A stretch of DNA of 64,000 bases from Shewanella sp. GD04112. Its GTDB lineage: Bacteria; Pseudomonadota; Gammaproteobacteria; Enterobacterales; Shewanellaceae. The notes beneath the pieces are model-generated. The model searched no databases, was not told the DNA's origin, and worked only from the letters and a program-made list of their open reading frames with translations. The DNA lies in the NCBI RefSeq assembly GCF_029835735.1, contig NZ_JAOEAL010000001.1, forward strand, positions 3,906,001-3,970,000, written 5' to 3'. Below, piece by piece: positions 35,984-44,028 of the stretch (the stretch's first letter is position 1; the number at the start of each line of letters is the position of its first letter). Made by a program: the position numbers and the translations under genes.

Positions 35984-36808
35984 ATGATGAGCATTAATCG
36001 ACGCCAAGCATTAACTCGCATTATCGGTATCAGCACGGCGGCTGCGGGCGCAACTTTAATGGGTACGTCAGCATTTGCGGCGACCAATGCCGACGGTCAA
36101 TATCAATTAGCCCTCGGGGAAAAACTCAAATATGTGCCACTCGATGCCATGGCAACCGCAAAACTTGCCTACGAGACAGGTGGCGGCTGTATGCACCAAG
36201 TGTTTCACTCGGTTATCACTATGCTAGCGCAATCTAATAGTGCCGATGCCGACAAATTTAAAACCATTCCCACCGCCCTCGCGGGTTATGGTTTTGCTGG
36301 CGTCACGGGCCAAGGCACACTTTGCGGTAACCTCAACGCTATTGGTATGTTAGTCAACATCTTAGATGATATTAACGGCCAGAATAGCGCGGTTATCGCC
36401 AATACCTTCCGCTACTATGAAAACACCACCTTGCCACTATCGACCCCTGAGTTCGTTGCAGGTATCGGCTCAACAGCGGAAAAAACCGCCCTTGTTGGCA
36501 GTTCATCGAAAGCCATGAGTGTGCTGTGCCACTCCTCCATCAGTAACTGGTCACGGGCTTCTGGCCTGCCCTTCGCCAAGAAGGGTGAGCGCTGCTATCG
36601 CCTATCGGCCTCTATGGCCTATTACTTGGTGGAACTGCTAAACCGTGCCTATCAGGGCGAGAATATTGGCGCCCTCCCCGGCAGTAAACCCTCACTGGAA
36701 GCGCAGGATTGCCAAGTGTGCCACGGCAGCACCAGCACCTTAGGTTCGGCGGCAAGTGTTAAAACCGATATGGAATGCACCACGTGCCACACTGGCCACT
36801 TCAATTAA
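35984..36808 (+). CDS. Split-Soret-type diheme cytochrome c
   Basis: A 274-residue exported protein. The N-terminus has a twin-arginine motif (INRRQALTR) before a hydrophobic stretch ending AFA near residue 32, so Tat export is likely. Two heme-c sites lie close to the C-terminus: C243-x2-C246-H247 and C265-x2-C268-H269. Further cysteines at 69, 114 (TLCGNLNA), 182 and 204 fit the C_GCAxxG_C_C redox fold that forms the body of split-Soret cytochromes. A strong ribosome site (AGAGGA) precedes it. It is followed ten bases later by a lipoprotein gene. Family assignment is from memory of the Shewanella and Desulfovibrio proteins. Confidence 0.85.
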   Translation: MMSINRRQALTRIIGISTAAAGATLMGTSAFAATNADGQYQLALGEKLKYVPLDAMATAKLAYETGGGCMHQVFHSVITMLAQSNSADADKFKTIPTALAGYGFAGVTGQGTLCGNLNAIGMLVNILDDINGQNSAVIANTFRYYENTTLPLSTPEFVAGIGSTAEKTALVGSSSKAMSVLCHSSISNWSRASGLPFAKKGERCYRLSASMAYYLVELLNRAYQGENIGALPGSKPSLEAQDCQVCHGSTSTLGSAASVKTDMECTTCHTGHFN

Positions 36809-36818
36809 GGAGGCAGTG

Positions 36819-37343
36819 ATGAAATACCCATTACTCGCATTAACCCTAGGTACACTCGCCCTTGTCGGCTGTGGTAGTGACGATGATAAATCCGAGGAGG
36901 TCACGCCTCCGCCGCCACCGCCGCCGGTCGAAACCACAGTGAGTATTGATGAGGCCACTCAGATTAATCTGGCGGTAGAACAGTTTGACTCCAACACCGG
37001 CAGCTTAGTGTTCTCATTAACCGATGCTAACCAAGCGGCCATTACCGCCGCCAAGAGCTATGACATTTATTACTTTGGTTTCCCTAATAAGGATAAAGCC
37101 TCGTCCAATCCTAAGGCTTGGAAACGCTGGCATGTGACCCAAAGTTATCGCTGCCAGAGCCAAGGAGAATGTACGGGTCAACTGACCGAAGTCAAGAATG
37201 GCCAATATCAGTTCGAAATCGCGGGTCTCGATTGGCAACAACAGGACCCCAGCGGCGCCGTGTCCCAAATCAAGGTCGCGATTCAGATCTATGGTGCTAA
37301 GGCCAATAATGAACTGACATTAGTTCAAGCGACACCTCAGTAG
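36819..37343 (+). CDS. Heme-free lipoprotein resembling the N-terminal domain of outer-membrane decaheme cytochromes
   Basis: A 174-residue lipoprotein: signal peptide with lipobox LVGC (lipidated Cys near residue 18), then an acidic and proline-rich linker, then a beta-rich domain with no CXXCH. The domain (FSLTDANQAAI, IYYFGFPN, WKRWHVTQSY, GQYQFEI) resembles the N-terminal Greek-key domain of MtrC/OmcA-type cytochromes. Translation starts at 36819 with AAGGAGG overlapping the cytochrome stop, so it is expressed with the split-Soret cytochrome. It may dock that cytochrome at a membrane. The function is inferred. Confidence 0.7.
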   Translation: MKYPLLALTLGTLALVGCGSDDDKSEEVTPPPPPPPVETTVSIDEATQINLAVEQFDSNTGSLVFSLTDANQAAITAAKSYDIYYFGFPNKDKASSNPKAWKRWHVTQSYRCQSQGECTGQLTEVKNGQYQFEIAGLDWQQQDPSGAVSQIKVAIQIYGAKANNELTLVQATPQ

Positions 37344-37374
37344 CGACACAGTAAACCCCCTTCATCGCCCCCAA

Positions 37375-37402
37375 AAAAGGCATCCAATGGGATGCCTTTT
37401 TA
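37375..37402. terminator. Bidirectional terminator between the cytochrome operon and ToxRS-like copy 2
   Basis: GGCATCC / GGATGCC stem flanked by AAAAAA on the left and TTTTTA on the right, so it can stop transcription from both sides. Confidence 0.88.
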
Positions 37403-37411
37403 TTGCTGACA

Positions 37412-37960
37412 TTAATGACTCCTACAAGCCCACAAATGCCCGCTGGGATAGAACTTAATCAACACGAAATCATTTAAGGTATCCATATCCACAATCTGCA
37501 TATCGAAACTCATTCTGCCCTGCTCGAATAAGGCTTGACGGGATTTTCGCACCTCGGCACGCATTAAATCGGGCACTTCGGTTTGCAGTAGATCCATTTT
37601 TAAATTGGCTTGGTCTAAATTCAGCTTATAAGTCATAGTGCCAGGCTCTAAGGCACTGACTTTGCCGCGGTAAATCAGCGCAGCCAAGTCTTGCCCATCC
37701 TGTGCATAGCGATAACTTAACTTAGCGTGATTAGCCTCTATCGCCACATCGAGGGCTAAGCTTTGGCTAAAGGCAGGCAGAGATTCGGCCATAAAAGGCG
37801 ATTGGTACAGCTTAGCTTGGCAACTCAAATTGAGTTGCTTACTGTTAAAGCTCATGGCGTAAGTGCCCAGCACGATACTGGATAAAACGACAATTATTCC
37901 AACTACATGCCATAAACGAAACCTATGGGTTTTCGCCGTTAAATCAGAAAATTTAAGCAC
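37412..37960 (-). CDS. ToxS-like partner protein, copy 2
   Basis: A 182-residue protein with a signal-anchor helix (about 17-37) and a periplasmic domain. Cys47 (LSCQAK) follows the anchor and Cys179 sits near the end (WACRS), matching the positions in copy 1. It starts with GTG at 37960, overlapping the regulator stop as GTGCTTAA, with GGTGGGG five bases upstream. Sequence identity to copy 1 is low but the layout is the same, so this is an old duplication. The presumed role is to modulate the coupled regulator. Confidence 0.7.
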   Translation of the reverse strand: MLKFSDLTAKTHRFRLWHVVGIIVVLSSIVLGTYAMSFNSKQLNLSCQAKLYQSPFMAESLPAFSQSLALDVAIEANHAKLSYRYAQDGQDLAALIYRGKVSALEPGTMTYKLNLDQANLKMDLLQTEVPDLMRAEVRKSRQALFEQGRMSFDMQIVDMDTLNDFVLIKFYPSGHLWACRSH

Positions 37961-38702
37961 AAATCCCCACCATTTTTAGCCATAACTCATCAATCACATC
38001 GGCATTAAAATCTTCGGACATCATCTTGATGGTCTCGAATCTCAGCCCATCGGCATCTTCATTTTTTAGCACTAGACTCACAAACTTTTGGTCCGTTGAG
38101 ATTGTGGCGGCGATGGATTGCCAAGGGAAAACGGCACAAGCCGAAACCTGTGCCAGAAAGTGGTCGACTAATGGCTTCATCGAATGATCCGTCGGCTGCC
38201 CCGTATAGAATTGGATCTCTGACAAATCACCATTATGCATAGGCAATTGCGTCGCATAATTGGGCGCGATGCTCGTAGGGTGGGAGATCCGAGAACCAAC
38301 CCAAAACAGGGTTGCCAAGGTCAAGAGCATCAGCAACATAAACTGCGGCATACCTAGTTTAAGAAGCGGCGAATTAAGCTCGGTACGGGATTGTTTTCTA
38401 GGGGTGGCGTAAAGGATAAAACCTTGATTAGCAACATTAACTAATAGATGCGCCGCATCGTCACCGAGAAATAACCTTAAGCGACGAATGGTGCTATTGA
38501 GCAAGTCATCGGCACGCATAGATAATTTGAGTTGCGGCCGAATCGCCTGCTGTAACTCCAAGCGCGAAACGACTTTGCCGCGCTGTGCACTCAGCAGAGA
38601 AAGTATTTGAAATTCATCCGCACTCAATAACCAGCTGCGTCCTGAAGCCGAATCAACCAGCACTTGTTCCTGTGCATTAAACCAACAAGCGCCTATTTGC
38701 AT
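37953..38702 (-). CDS. ToxR/CadC-like membrane-bound transcriptional regulator, copy 2
   Basis: A 249-residue paralogue of copy 1: winged-helix domain (about 1-100, MQIGACWFN versus MQVGGCWFD at the start), one transmembrane helix (about 118-136), and a periplasmic domain ending in VGICA, with cysteines C189 and C248 at the same places as C187 and C246 in copy 1. The start at 38702 is chosen over an in-frame ATG six codons upstream because AGAGG lies five bases before it and the alignment with copy 1 begins there. It is coupled to the ToxS-like gene by an 8-bp overlap. Confidence 0.82.
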   Translation of the reverse strand: MQIGACWFNAQEQVLVDSASGRSWLLSADEFQILSLLSAQRGKVVSRLELQQAIRPQLKLSMRADDLLNSTIRRLRLFLGDDAAHLLVNVANQGFILYATPRKQSRTELNSPLLKLGMPQFMLLMLLTLATLFWVGSRISHPTSIAPNYATQLPMHNGDLSEIQFYTGQPTDHSMKPLVDHFLAQVSACAVFPWQSIAATISTDQKFVSLVLKNEDADGLRFETIKMMSEDFNADVIDELWLKMVGICA

Positions 38703-38803
38703 CTCGGCCTCTTTCATCATCTTACTTGAGGCCGAGTATACAATTCGAGCTAAAACAACGCAGTGATCTTAATGCCACCTAACATGGTCAGATGAATAAT
38801 CTG

Positions 38804-38872
38804 TGAAACACATCAATAAAACATTTAATGCTAAAAACAAACGACGATACATTGTGTTTCATTTGTTTTTAG
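38804..38872. repeat. Interleaved inverted repeats at the nhaD 3' end
   Basis: TGAAACACA (38804-38812) is the exact inverse complement of TGTGTTTCA (38853-38861). CTAAAAACAAA (38831-38841) is that of TTTGTTTTTAG (38862-38872). The arms are ordered A-B-A'-B', and A' and B' touch. This gives either two competing hairpins or a pseudoknot. The last arm covers the nhaD stop codon. As DNA it lies about 100-170 bp upstream of ToxR-like copy 2. Confidence 0.6.
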
Positions 38873-40338
38873 AACATTGCTGCATTGAGCCACATATGTA
38901 CCAAAATGCTAGCAATATAGCCAAGCGCGATCACAGGTGTCCAACGTAAATGGGCGCCGAAGGTGTAAATCCCCCTCGCCTGTCCCATCAAGGCAACCCC
39001 CGCCGCACTGCCGATGGATAACAAACTGCCCCCAACGCCCGCGGTTAAGGTCACCAGTAACCATTGACCGAGTGCCATCTCTGGGTTCATCGTCAACACG
39101 GCGAACATCACTGGAATGTTATCGACAATGGAAGACAACAGACCGATAGCCACGTTGGCATAGGTTGCATCCCAATGGGAATACAGTGCCTCAGACACTA
39201 AGCTCAAATACCCCATAAAGCCAAGGCCGCCCACACATAACACCACACCGTAGAAGAACAGTAAGGTATCCCATTCGGCGCGGGAGATCCGGCTAAACAC
39301 ATCGAAGGGCACCACGCTGCCAAGTTGTTGTAGTCGTTGTTTATCCTGACGTAATTCCGCCTTTGCACGCTCACGGGCAACGGATTTATCGAAGGTCTTA
39401 CGCAGGTAATAACCAAAGAACTGCAGGAAGCCTAGACCCGTCATCATCCCAAGCACAGGTGGCATGCCGAAGAAGGAATGAGCACACACTGCCGTCGCAA
39501 TGGTCAGCAGGAATAACGCCACGATACGTTTAGCACCGGGTTTAGTGTACACCTGCTCTTTTTCTGGCTCTGGCACATAACGTGGAATAAACACGCTCAT
39601 AATCGCCGCAGGCAAGGCAAAGTTGACCAAGGCGGGAATAAACAGATGGAAGAAGTCAGCAAAGTGCACTAAGCCCTTTTGCCACACCATCAGGGTGGTG
39701 ATATCACCAAAGGGACTAAAGGCACCGCCCGCATTCGCCGCAACCACAATGTTGATACACGCCAGCGTAATAAATTTGCGCTGCCCCGCGCCGACCTTCA
39801 TCACCACGGCACACATCAATAATGCAGTGGTTAAGTTATCGGCCACTGGCGAGATAAAGAACGCCATAAACCCCGTCAGCCAGAACACGGTTCGCAGACT
39901 AAATCCCCGTCCGACTAGCCAACCGCGGATCGCATCGAATAAGTTACGTTCCTCCATGGCGTTGATATAAGTCATCGCCACTAATAGGAAGAGTAATAAC
40001 TCGGCGTATTCCAGTAGATTGTGCTTAAAGGCTGCCTCGGAAACCTCCGACATGCCATTTTGCACATACACAAAACCTATCATGCCCCAAATAATGCCGG
40101 CTGCGACCAATACGGGTTTGGATTTACGCAGGTGCAGCGCCTCTTCGGCCATCACCAAAATATAGGCGAGCACGAAGACGCATACGGCAATATACCCCAC
40201 TGATGCAGCGGTTAAATCGAGCCGTTCTGTTCCTTCGGTCATTGCCCAAACTGCTGGTGAGAATCCGCTCAATATTGCAACGCAGAATAGGCTAGCGAGC
40301 ACCACTCCACTGTTTTTAAACCACCGCTGTAATTTCAT
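38869..40338 (-). CDS. nhaD: Na+/H+ antiporter NhaD
   Basis: A 489-residue inner-membrane antiporter of the ion transporter superfamily (NhaD type), with about 12-13 hydrophobic helices. Conserved stretches include FFISPVADNLTTALL, NAGGAFSPFGDITTLM and SSIVDNIPVMFA, typical of NhaD. It expels sodium in exchange for protons in salt or at alkaline pH. ATG at 40338 (MKLQRW) is chosen; a TTG frame six codons upstream is less likely. It stands between ToxR-like copy 2 and a DUF481 protein. Confidence 0.93.
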   Translation of the reverse strand: MKLQRWFKNSGVVLASLFCVAILSGFSPAVWAMTEGTERLDLTAASVGYIAVCVFVLAYILVMAEEALHLRKSKPVLVAAGIIWGMIGFVYVQNGMSEVSEAAFKHNLLEYAELLLFLLVAMTYINAMEERNLFDAIRGWLVGRGFSLRTVFWLTGFMAFFISPVADNLTTALLMCAVVMKVGAGQRKFITLACINIVVAANAGGAFSPFGDITTLMVWQKGLVHFADFFHLFIPALVNFALPAAIMSVFIPRYVPEPEKEQVYTKPGAKRIVALFLLTIATAVCAHSFFGMPPVLGMMTGLGFLQFFGYYLRKTFDKSVARERAKAELRQDKQRLQQLGSVVPFDVFSRISRAEWDTLLFFYGVVLCVGGLGFMGYLSLVSEALYSHWDATYANVAIGLLSSIVDNIPVMFAVLTMNPEMALGQWLLVTLTAGVGGSLLSIGSAAGVALMGQARGIYTFGAHLRWTPVIALGYIASILVHMWLNAAMF

Positions 40339-40532
40339 CAAAGTTGATCTCTGCAAGGGAAATTAGTTCGAAAATTACCATAGCTCGGGCTCTGTAAATT
40401 TTGACAAAACGCAACTTTCTATGCATTTCCCGATAACCAAGGGCATCTACAACATTAATTTTTGTATAACTACAGACATAACTAATAAAGAATTAACTAA
40501 CTTTGTTTCAAGTTAGTCCAAAAACAGCCAAT

Positions 40533-40558
40533 AAAAAAGCACCTCTCGGTGCTTTTTT
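40533..40558. terminator. Terminator of the DUF481 gene
   Basis: AAAAAAGCACC / GGTGCTTTTTT stem with a 4-base loop. It is symmetrical with A and T runs on both sides and lies 20 bp past the DUF481 stop. Confidence 0.88.
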
Positions 40559-40578
40559 ATTGATATCAATCACATTGA

Positions 40579-41316
40579 TTAGAACGAGTAGAGCAAGGTC
40601 ATATTCGTTTCGGTATCAGTGCTCTTTTTATCATCCAGCGGCTCGCTGTTGTAACGCACGATAATCGCAAACTTCATCGCCAAGGCGCCAATAATATTGG
40701 CAGTCAGCGAGGTTTCTGAACGCGCATCTAATTTATCGCCGTAGTCGGCCACAAAACGTTGCTGGAATTTTGAGGTTTCAGTGATTTCAGTTTCGAAGTT
40801 GATCACGCCGTGGGCAACCACACTGTCATTCGAATCTGTACCTTCTAGCAGGGCTTGCTCTGAATCGAGGCGCTGATAGATGTAACCGGGACCGATTTCT
40901 ACATCCAAGAAGGTCTTGCTGGTGTCATAGAGTCTGTGACCATAACCCGCCGCGCCTGAAACTGTGTAGTCATAACCGGTAAAAGGGTCGACTTCATAGT
41001 TAGCGTTGGCAAACAGATAGCTGCGATCTGTCATCTTATAGTTGCCTTGAGCGCCCGCTAAATAACGTTTAGCTGTCACTTCACCTGTATCTTCTTTGTA
41101 CAAACCTTCTAAAAGATATTGGTTTTCCCAGTCACCTAGTTCGTGTTTTAGGCTTAAGCGACCCTTGTAGGATGAGGTATCGGTGTTACCTGTGGTTAAG
41201 GTTGCACCTAACTCGGCTTCACCTGCGAATGTCTTGTCGCCTTTTACAAAATCGGCTCCCGCATTAGCCATAAATGGCGCAGTCATTAATAGCGCTGCGG
41301 TCAGTACTTTCTTCAT
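40579..41316 (-). CDS. DUF481 outer-membrane beta-barrel protein (YdiY family)
   Basis: A 245-residue exported protein with a Sec signal (about 1-19, ending ANA). The mature part consists of alternating beta strands with aromatic girdles (GEAELGATLTTGNT, GRLSLKHELG, GYDYTVSGAAGYGHRL) and ends in a C-terminal phenylalanine (LLYSF), the signal for outer-membrane barrel insertion. It fits DUF481/YdiY salt-induced outer-membrane proteins. The physiological role is unknown. It has its own terminator. Confidence 0.85.
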   Translation of the reverse strand: MKKVLTAALLMTAPFMANAGADFVKGDKTFAGEAELGATLTTGNTDTSSYKGRLSLKHELGDWENQYLLEGLYKEDTGEVTAKRYLAGAQGNYKMTDRSYLFANANYEVDPFTGYDYTVSGAAGYGHRLYDTSKTFLDVEIGPGYIYQRLDSEQALLEGTDSNDSVVAHGVINFETEITETSKFQQRFVADYGDKLDARSETSLTANIIGALAMKFAIIVRYNSEPLDDKKSTDTETNMTLLYSF

Positions 41317-41410
41317 GTTTATCCGTTCCTGTTGCGTTTTATCCCCTAAAAAATCTGCGCAATACTAACATTTACGATTAAAAAATGAAAATTCAACGGT
41401 TTTTTGCATA

Positions 41411-41437
41411 AAAAAGCCCGCTAATCAGCGGGCTTTT
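41411..41437 (-). terminator. Terminator of fba
   Basis: AAAAGCCCGCT / AGCGGGCTTTT perfect 11-bp stem with a 4-base loop and a T tract for the minus strand. Confidence 0.92.
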
Positions 41438-41453
41438 AACAGTGCTTTAAGGC

Positions 41454-42521
41454 TTACAGGTTGATCTTAGGATCTAATGCGCCTGACTGATAAGCTTTGT
41501 ACATTGCTTGTAAAGACAAAGGCTTAATCTTAGAAGCTTGACCCGCACAACCGAAGGCTTCGTAGCGAACAGTACAGATGTCTGCCATCGCTTCCATAGA
41601 GGCTTTCAGGAACTTACGTGGGTCGAACTCGCTTGGGTGTTCGGCCAAGTATTTACGTACCGCACCAGTAGACGCTAAGCGCAAATCGGTGTCGATGTTC
41701 ACTTTACGCACGCCGTGTTTGATACCTTCAACGATTTCTTCTAATGGCACGCCATAAGTTTCAGGAATTTGACCACCGTATTGGTTGATGATCTGTAACC
41801 ATTCCTGTGGCACTGAAGATGAACCGTGCATGACTAAGTGAGTGTTAGGAATGCGGGCATGGATTTCTTTGATGCGGTCGATACGCAGTACATCACCCGT
41901 TGGTTTACGGCTGAACTTGTATGCACCGTGGCTAGTACCAATTGCAATCGCCAGCGCGTCAACATGGGTATCGGCAACGAAGCGTGCCGCTTCTTCTGGG
42001 CTGGTCAGCAGTTGGTCGTGGCTTAATACGCCTTCTGCGCCCACACCGTCTTCTTCACCAGCAGTACCGGTTTCTAAGCTGCCTAAACAACCGATTTCAC
42101 CCTCTACAGACACACCACAAGCGTGGGCGAAAGCAACGGTTCTACGAGTCACATCAACGTTGTACTCGTAAGAAGCTGGGGTTTTACCATCGGCCATTAA
42201 TGAACCGTCCATCATGACTGATGACATACCTAATTGGATAGAACGCTGACAGATATCAGGATCGGTACCATGGTCTTGGTGAATACAGACTGGGATATCT
42301 GGATACTGCTCAAGAGCAGCCGTCATCAGGTATTTTAAGAATTGTGGACGCGCATATTTACGTGCACCCGCAGAGGCTTGCACGATAACTGGGCTGTCTG
42401 TGGCTTCTGCGGCCTGCATGATGGCGCGCATTTGCTCAAGGTTGTTTACGTTGAACGCTGGCACACCGTATCCATGCTCTGCCGCGTGATCGAGTAGTTG
42501 TCGTAGGGAAATTAACGCCAT
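41454..42521 (-). CDS. fba: Class II fructose-bisphosphate aldolase
   Basis: A 355-residue zinc-dependent aldolase interconverting fructose 1,6-bisphosphate and the two triose phosphates. Metal and substrate motifs are present: IHQDHGTDP, VEGEIGCLGSLETG, GTSHGAYKF and HGSSSVP. The N-terminus (MALISLRQLLDHAAEHGYG) and length mark the Calvin-cycle-type subgroup common in Shewanella rather than E. coli FbaA. It is the last gene of the tkt-epd-pgk-fba run and highly expressed by codon use. Confidence 0.96.
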   Translation of the reverse strand: MALISLRQLLDHAAEHGYGVPAFNVNNLEQMRAIMQAAEATDSPVIVQASAGARKYARPQFLKYLMTAALEQYPDIPVCIHQDHGTDPDICQRSIQLGMSSVMMDGSLMADGKTPASYEYNVDVTRRTVAFAHACGVSVEGEIGCLGSLETGTAGEEDGVGAEGVLSHDQLLTSPEEAARFVADTHVDALAIAIGTSHGAYKFSRKPTGDVLRIDRIKEIHARIPNTHLVMHGSSSVPQEWLQIINQYGGQIPETYGVPLEEIVEGIKHGVRKVNIDTDLRLASTGAVRKYLAEHPSEFDPRKFLKASMEAMADICTVRYEAFGCAGQASKIKPLSLQAMYKAYQSGALDPKINL

Positions 42522-42675
42522 TTTTTAACTCCAATAATAGGGTGACTGTCACATCAACGTTAGGTCACCGAGGTCGCTATCGTTTGGATGGATTTTTATG
42601 CTCAATCACTCAAGAACAACTTAGCCGTCTTAAGAGAATGAGCGGTTTTTTATAATTTTTTTATCAAGTTTTAGT

Positions 42676-42701
42676 GCCATCGCAGCGCCCTGCCGCGATG
42701 G
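42676..42701 (-). repeat. GC-rich hairpin between pgk and fba
   Basis: GCCATCGC (42676-42683) pairs with GCGATGGC (42694-42701). No T tract follows in the direction of transcription, so it is probably a stability or processing element rather than a terminator. Confidence 0.5.
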
Positions 42702-42720
42702 CGCAATACCTAACTTAATG

Positions 42721-43896
42721 TTAGGCACCGCGTTGTTTTAGCATAGCTACAGCCGGTAACTCTTTACCTTCTAAAAACTCAAGGAAAGCGCCGCCACCAG
42801 TAGAAATGTAAGAGACTTTATCGGCGATATCATACTTGTCGACCGCCGCTAAGGTGTCACCACCGCCAGCGATAGAGAAGGCTTTAGAATCAGCGATAGC
42901 TTGTGCGATACGCTTAGTGCCTTCACCGAATTGGTCGAATTCGAACACGCCCACAGGGCCGTTCCATACGATAGTGCCAGCAGACTCGATGATTTTCGCT
43001 AACGCTTCGGCGCTGTCGGGGCCGATGTCGAAAATCATGTCGCTATCGCCCACTTCATTGACCGCTTTTAAGGTCGCGGCGGCCGTTGGGCTAAACTCAC
43101 CCGCAACAACCACATCGGTAGGCACTGGAATGTCGCCACCGCGGCTTTGGGCATTCGCCACTAAGCGCTTAGCTTCATCGATTAAATCAGCCTCATACAG
43201 TGACTTACCTACATTATGGCCCGCCGCAGCGATAAAGGTGTTGGCGATACCGCCACCAACGACTAACTGGTCCACAATACCAGATAAGCTTTCTAATACG
43301 GTCAGCTTAGTCGACACTTTAGAACCGCCAACGATGGCCACTAATGGGCGCGCTGGGTTGTCTAAGGCTTTGCCTAACGCTTCTAATTCTTGTGCTAATA
43401 ATGGGCCTGCACAGGCGATAGGAGCGTGTAAGCCAACACCATTGGTTGACGCTTCTGCGCGGTGAGCGGTACCGAAGGCATCCATCACATACACATCACA
43501 TAAGGCTGCCATTTTCTTTGACAGGGCTTCGTCGTTTTTCTTCTCGCCTTTGTTAAAGCGAACGTTTTCAAACACAACCACTTCGCCTACCGCCACTTCA
43601 ACGCCGTCTAAATAGTCGGTCGCTAAGCGCACTGGGCAAGACAGAGCTTTGGCCAAGTAATCGACCACAGGTTGCATGGAGAATTCGCTGTTGTATTCAC
43701 CTTCGGTTGGACGACCTAAGTGAGACATCACCATTACCGCCGCGCCTTTGGCAAGGGCTAATTCGATAGTGGGAAGAGAGGCGCGCAGACGTGCATCACT
43801 GGTGACGACGCCTTTGCTGACAGGCACATTGAGATCTTCACGAATAAGCACTCGCTTACCTTGGAGATCTAAATCTGACATATTGATAATTGCCAT
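42721..43896 (-). CDS. pgk: Phosphoglycerate kinase
   Basis: A 391-residue glycolytic enzyme moving phosphate from 1,3-bisphosphoglycerate to ADP. Signature elements are visible: KRVLIREDLNVP at the N-terminus, the substrate loop MSHLGRP, VMDAFGTAHRA, GGSKVSTK and the nucleotide-binding GGGDTLAA. ATG at 43896 (MAIINMSDL) is preferred over an in-frame upstream start because AAGGAAG sits seven bases before it and the product then has the standard length. It follows epd in the same direction. Confidence 0.96.
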   Translation of the reverse strand: MAIINMSDLDLQGKRVLIREDLNVPVSKGVVTSDARLRASLPTIELALAKGAAVMVMSHLGRPTEGEYNSEFSMQPVVDYLAKALSCPVRLATDYLDGVEVAVGEVVVFENVRFNKGEKKNDEALSKKMAALCDVYVMDAFGTAHRAEASTNGVGLHAPIACAGPLLAQELEALGKALDNPARPLVAIVGGSKVSTKLTVLESLSGIVDQLVVGGGIANTFIAAAGHNVGKSLYEADLIDEAKRLVANAQSRGGDIPVPTDVVVAGEFSPTAAATLKAVNEVGDSDMIFDIGPDSAEALAKIIESAGTIVWNGPVGVFEFDQFGEGTKRIAQAIADSKAFSIAGGGDTLAAVDKYDIADKVSYISTGGGAFLEFLEGKELPAVAMLKQRGA

Positions 43897-44028
43897 GGTA
43901 ACGCTTCCTTTTATAATCAAAAAAACAAACTGGTTTTTGCATCAATCGGTTAGCTTAGTCGCTACTCGGCACTCGACATCCCGTCGAATTGGCCACTAGG
44001 CTTAACCCATTGGTATAAATTCTTATCT

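Noticed and set aside
42836..43465. A 209-codon open frame on the plus strand opposite pgk
   Set aside because: It is fully antisense to phosphoglycerate kinase, whose motifs are intact. The predicted product is Ser/Ala/Pro-rich with no ribosome site, a usual shadow of biased codon use.
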